NCBI GenBank assembly: GCA_028693555.1
Contig: JAQUVD010000035.1
Span: 1-38,118, forward strand
Reading direction: 5' to 3'
Source: Hespellia sp.
Lineage (GTDB): Bacteria; Bacillota; Clostridia; Lachnospirales; Lachnospiraceae
DNA: 38,118 nucleotides
This document shows, piece after piece, positions 35,558-38,118 of this stretch. The first letter of the stretch is position 1; each line of letters starts with the position of its first letter. The position numbers and the translations under genes were made by a program. The notes beneath the pieces were generated by a model. It searched no databases. It saw nothing but the letters and a program-made list of their open reading frames with translations, and was not told the DNA's origin.

Positions 35558-35899
35558 ATGAGCCAAAAACTGCCATATTATATGACGTATCCGATGCCGT
35601 ATCTGTTCGATTCTGAGAAGAAAGAAATGCGAGATCTTGAATATTTAAAGAGTATGTATCCACTGGAAGCAAAAATGCTCCTGCCATATATTGAAGAGGA
35701 ATGTGATCGAATGCAGTTTGACGGGTGCATGCTTTATGATGAATACCCTGACAGACTGCAGCTTCGCATGATGCTGCGGCGCATCCTGAAAAAAGCCGAT
35801 ATCAGGCCGGAGCTGAATGGACTGGCAGAGGTGCTATTCTACCAGGAATTGTATGAAAGACGCTGCCAGTTCCGCAAAGAATGCAGCAGTTTTCGTTAA
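35558..35899 (+). CDS. Unrecognised 113-residue protein
   Basis: The product is a soluble, charged, Met- and Tyr-rich protein, probably helical: it starts MSQKLPYYMTYPMPYLFD and continues with EMRDLEYLKSMYPLEAKMLLPYIEEECDRM. There is no signal peptide, membrane helix or catalytic motif. The Tyr/Pro/Met-rich start followed by a helical acidic core recalls small spore-coat-associated proteins, but this is only an impression. CATATACT at 35516-35523 resembles a mother-cell sigma-E -10 element, without a good -35. The gene is isolated between a terminator and the next promoter. The SD is weak (GGAAATGAG). Confidence 0.7.
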   Translation: MSQKLPYYMTYPMPYLFDSEKKEMRDLEYLKSMYPLEAKMLLPYIEEECDRMQFDGCMLYDEYPDRLQLRMMLRRILKKADIRPELNGLAEVLFYQELYERRCQFRKECSSFR

Positions 35900-35902
35900 T
35901 AT

Positions 35903-35931
35903 TTTACTAATTAGAAAGTTTGTGGTAAAAT
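35903..35931 (+). promoter_or_regulatory. Promoter of the shikimate-kinase-like gene
   Basis: TTTACT (35903-35908), a 17-base spacer and the extended -10 TGGTAAAAT (35923-35931) form a plausible sigma-A promoter, 44 bases before the ATG. Confidence 0.6.
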
Positions 35932-35974
35932 AGGAAAAAGATTATTTTAAAAGATATGAGTAGGAAAACACAAT

Positions 35975-36475
35975 ATGGAGAATTTAATATTTATAGGGAT
36001 GCCAACATCGGGCAAGAGTACGATTGGAATCGTGGCGGCAAAGCGGCTTGGATTTCAGTTCGTAGATACAGATCTTTTGATTCAGGAGCAGGAAGGAAAA
36101 CTTCTCTGTGAGCTGATTGCTGAGAAAGGAATCGATGGATTTCTGGCAATTGAGAATCAGGTGAATCGAGATGTTGATGTGACCAGAGCAGTGATAGCAC
36201 CGGGCGGAAGTGTCGTGTATTGCCGGGAGGCGATGGAACACTTTAGGAAGATTGGAACAGTTGTATATTTGAAGATGTCGTATGAGACACTCATGGAAAG
36301 AATCCAGGATCCGAAAAAGCGGGGTGTTGTCTTAAAAGAAGGTCAGACGATGCGCATGCTGTACGATGAAAGAGTGACACTTTTTGAACAATATGCAGAC
36401 GTGACATTTGATGAAGACCGCTTTGAATGGGAAGAGATGGCAGACCGCGTTTTAGAGGCTTTGAAGGATTTATAA
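35975..36475 (+). CDS. Shikimate-kinase-like P-loop kinase
   Basis: The 166-residue protein has the shikimate kinase size and order. The P-loop GMPTSGKST is at 8-16, DTD at 31-33, the double glycine APGGSVVY at 75-82, a short lid (RGVVLKEG) and the C-terminal DERVTLFEQYADVTFD. The family motif GExxFRxxE, whose Arg contacts shikimate, reads GIDGFLAIE (52-60) with Leu57 in place of Arg. The other shikimate contacts (Asp33, the two Gly) are kept. It is therefore either a divergent AroK or a kinase for another small alcohol. No other aromatic-pathway gene is nearby, and the SD is weak (AGTAGGAAAAC). Confidence 0.75.
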   Translation: MENLIFIGMPTSGKSTIGIVAAKRLGFQFVDTDLLIQEQEGKLLCELIAEKGIDGFLAIENQVNRDVDVTRAVIAPGGSVVYCREAMEHFRKIGTVVYLKMSYETLMERIQDPKKRGVVLKEGQTMRMLYDERVTLFEQYADVTFDEDRFEWEEMADRVLEALKDL

Positions 36476-36509
36476 TTGTTACGAATTTATAAACAAACTA
36501 AAAAAATAA

Positions 36510-36537
36510 TTTACAAAACTGTAATATGTGGTATAAT
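36510..36537 (+). promoter_or_regulatory. Promoter of murA
   Basis: TTTACA (36510-36515), 16 bases and TATAAT (36532-36537), with TGG making an extended -10. This is a strong match and leaves a leader of about 80 bases before murA, in which I see no further element. Confidence 0.75.
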
Positions 36538-36624
36538 ACGTAGGTTACATTATTGGGAATCAAGAAGAAAATTTAGTTGTAATAAAAGATAAACGATGAG
36601 AATGTCAAAAAGTTGAGGTGCAGA

Positions 36625-37917
36625 ATGGAGCAGTATATTATTAAAGGCGGAAGCCCACTTGTAGGTGAAGTCGAGATCGGTGGAGCAAAGAATGCAGCAC
36701 TTGCAATCTTAGCCGCAGCGATTATGACTGATGAGACGGTTACAATCGATAATTTACCGGATGTCAATGATATCAATGTGATGTTAGAAGCTATTGATGG
36801 GATAGGAGCTAGCGTACAGAGATTAGATCGCCATACAGTAAAGATTAATGGCAGCGGAGTTGCAGATTTTAGCATTGACTATGACTTTATTAAGAAGATC
36901 AGAGCATCTTACTATTTGCTGGGAGCCTTACTTGGAAAGTATAACAAGGCTGAGGTTGCACTTCCGGGTGGATGTAACATCGGAAGCAGACCGATCGACC
37001 AGCATTTAAAAGGATTCCGTGCTTTGGGGGCGGAGGTTGATATTGAACATGGTAAGATTGTTGCCGAGGCAGAAGTATTAAGAGGTACACACCTTTATTT
37101 TGACGTTGTAACAGTTGGTGCAACGATCAATGTTATGATGGCGGCGGCTATGGCAGACGGTCTTACGATTATGGAGAACGTTGCCAAAGAGCCACATGTC
37201 GTAGATGTAGCAAACTTTTTAAACAGTATGGGTGCGAACATCAAAGGTGCAGGAACTGATATTATCAAGATCCGTGGAGTGAAGAGCCTTCATAAGAGTG
37301 AGTACTCTATCATTCCTGATCAGATCGAAGCAGGAACATTCATGTTCGCAGCGGCAGCAACAAAGGGTGATGTGACCGTAACGAATGTCATTCCAAAGCA
37401 TTTAGAGGCAACTGTTGCGAAACTGACGGATATCGGCTGCGAGGTGGAAGAATTTGACGATGCAGTCCGTGTTGTTGCAAAGGGACGTCTTAGAAGTACA
37501 CAGGTTAAGACACTTCCATATCCCGGATATCCAACGGACATGCAGCCACAGATTGGTGTCTGTTTAGCACTTTGTTCCGGAACCAGTACGATTACGGAGA
37601 GCATTTTCGAGAATCGTTTTAAATATTTAGATGAGCTTGCAAGAATGGGAGCCAACATCAAAGTGGAAGGTAATTCTGCAACCATCGAAGGTGTTGAGAA
37701 ATTCTCGGGCGCAAGAGTCAGCGCACCGGATCTTCGTGCAGGTGCAGCACTTTGTATTGCCGGTCTTGCCACAGACGGAATTACAATCGTAGATGACATC
37801 GTATATATCCAGAGAGGATATGAGCGTTTTGAAGAGAAGCTCAGAGGTATCGGCGGAATCATCGAACGGGTATCGAGCGAAAAGGATATTCAGAAATTTA
37901 AATTAAAAGTAGGATGA
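36625..37917 (+). CDS. murA: UDP-N-acetylglucosamine 1-carboxyvinyltransferase
   Basis: MurA adds enolpyruvate from PEP to UDP-GlcNAc, the first committed step of peptidoglycan synthesis in the cytoplasm. From ATG 36625 the product has 430 residues. Lys22 (GGAKNAALAILAA) and the catalytic loop Cys117 (LPGGCNIGSRPID) are present, so the enzyme should be fosfomycin-sensitive. YPTDMQPQIG and the C-terminal RGYERFEEKLRGIGG are also conserved. ATG is chosen because GAGGTG lies 6 bases upstream; the in-frame TTG at 36613 would sit on the SD. Confidence 0.95.
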   Translation: MEQYIIKGGSPLVGEVEIGGAKNAALAILAAAIMTDETVTIDNLPDVNDINVMLEAIDGIGASVQRLDRHTVKINGSGVADFSIDYDFIKKIRASYYLLGALLGKYNKAEVALPGGCNIGSRPIDQHLKGFRALGAEVDIEHGKIVAEAEVLRGTHLYFDVVTVGATINVMMAAAMADGLTIMENVAKEPHVVDVANFLNSMGANIKGAGTDIIKIRGVKSLHKSEYSIIPDQIEAGTFMFAAAATKGDVTVTNVIPKHLEATVAKLTDIGCEVEEFDDAVRVVAKGRLRSTQVKTLPYPGYPTDMQPQIGVCLALCSGTSTITESIFENRFKYLDELARMGANIKVEGNSATIEGVEKFSGARVSAPDLRAGAALCIAGLATDGITIVDDIVYIQRGYERFEEKLRGIGGIIERVSSEKDIQKFKLKVG

Positions 37918-37920
37918 TAA

Positions 37921-37959
37921 CAGCCTGCCCCGAAATCGAATTGCAGGGTTGACATTTTT
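37921..37959 (+). terminator. Possible weak terminator of murA
   Basis: CAGCCTGC (37921-37928) can pair with GCAGGGTTG (37943-37951) with one bulge and one G-U pair, followed after ACA by T5. The hairpin overlaps the -35 of the next promoter, so it may be coincidental. Confidence 0.3.
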
Positions 37960-37977
37960 GCCGATACGGTATAGAGT
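37949..37977 (+). promoter_or_regulatory. Promoter upstream of the SAM riboswitch
   Basis: A perfect -35 TTGACA (37949-37954) and TAGAGT (37972-37977) with a 17-base spacer. Transcription would start near 37984, about 27 bases before the riboswitch P1 helix. Confidence 0.6.
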
Positions 37978-38010
37978 ATAGAACGTAAACTAATTAAATA
38001 ATTCAACTTT

Positions 38011-38118
38011 CTCTTATTCAGAGTGGTGGAGATACATAGGATCTATGAAGCCACGGCAACCCCATATTATGGAAGGTGCCAACCTGAGCGAGTAATCGAT
38101 CAATAAGAGGATTGTTAA
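38011..38118 (+). promoter_or_regulatory. SAM-I (S-box) riboswitch, aptamer complete, expression platform cut by window end
   Basis: P1 forms between CTCTTATT (38011-38018) and AATAAGAG (38102-38109). Conserved S-box blocks are in order: AGAGTGGTGGAG, GAAGCCACGGCAACC, AAGGTGCCAACCTGAGCGAG. S-adenosylmethionine binding to this aptamer normally switches off methionine, cysteine or SAM synthesis/transport genes. The regulated gene lies downstream of the window and cannot be named. Confidence 0.93.

Overview
The window reads as the chromosome of a low-to-moderate GC, spore-forming Firmicute, most likely a Lachnospiraceae-type Clostridium relative. This is inferred from the sequence alone: a forespore sigma-F operon and SpoVA genes, Shine-Dalgarno motifs of the GGAGG type, extended -10 promoters, an S-box (SAM-I) riboswitch, no outer-membrane genes, and gene families typical of gut clostridia. 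Nearly all genes are ordinary chromosomal genes. The unusual material lies at the left edge (a decayed group II intron end) and in the 700 bp between atpC and spoVAD.

Layout. 1-255: 3' end of a group II intron with the frameshifted tail of its maturase. 263-1002: ung with its own promoter. 1029-6207: a likely operon of a Zn/Cd-type P1B ATPase, a TPR lipoprotein, hflX and a MATE exporter. 6216-6393: tRNA-Gly(TCC) and a bidirectional terminator. 6398-8046 (minus): a FabG-like reductase followed by a DMT exporter. 8174-12508: a large RND-type exporter with a coiled-coil insertion, then a small (p)ppGpp-hydrolase-like HD protein. 12518-13159 (minus): a stand-alone PduL-type phosphotransacylase. 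13231-14079: a glucosaminidase-domain protein. 14096-21907: valS, an LtaS-like polyglycerolphosphate synthase, folC, a 45-residue protein and a membrane TPR protein, ending in a terminator.

21936-33723 is the most striking block. The forespore genes spoIIAA-spoIIAB-sigF run into a small membrane protein and spoVAA-spoVAB-spoVAC. A complete F1Fo ATP synthase operon (atpBEFHAGDC) then follows where spoVAD and spoVAE would be expected. Those two genes resume only after the atp operon. Both halves of the split spoVA cluster are preceded by sequences resembling sigma-F/sigma-G promoters, so each half may still be expressed in the forespore. The split point holds two tandem, non-coding inverted-repeat elements of about 280 bp each. 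They share one architecture: arms of about 100 nt around two apical hairpins.

33805-38118: a Na/Pi cotransporter with a PhoU-like tail, a terminator, an unrecognised conserved-looking 113-residue protein, a shikimate-kinase-like protein lacking the usual substrate arginine, murA, and a SAM-I riboswitch whose regulated gene lies beyond the window.

How the genes fit together: SpoIIAA/SpoIIAB/SigF form the partner-switching module that activates early forespore transcription, and SpoVAA-AE form the dipicolinic acid channel of the spore inner membrane. The ATP synthase, ValS, FolC and MurA are housekeeping. The transporters and stress-related enzymes at the left are accessory functions of the same chromosome.
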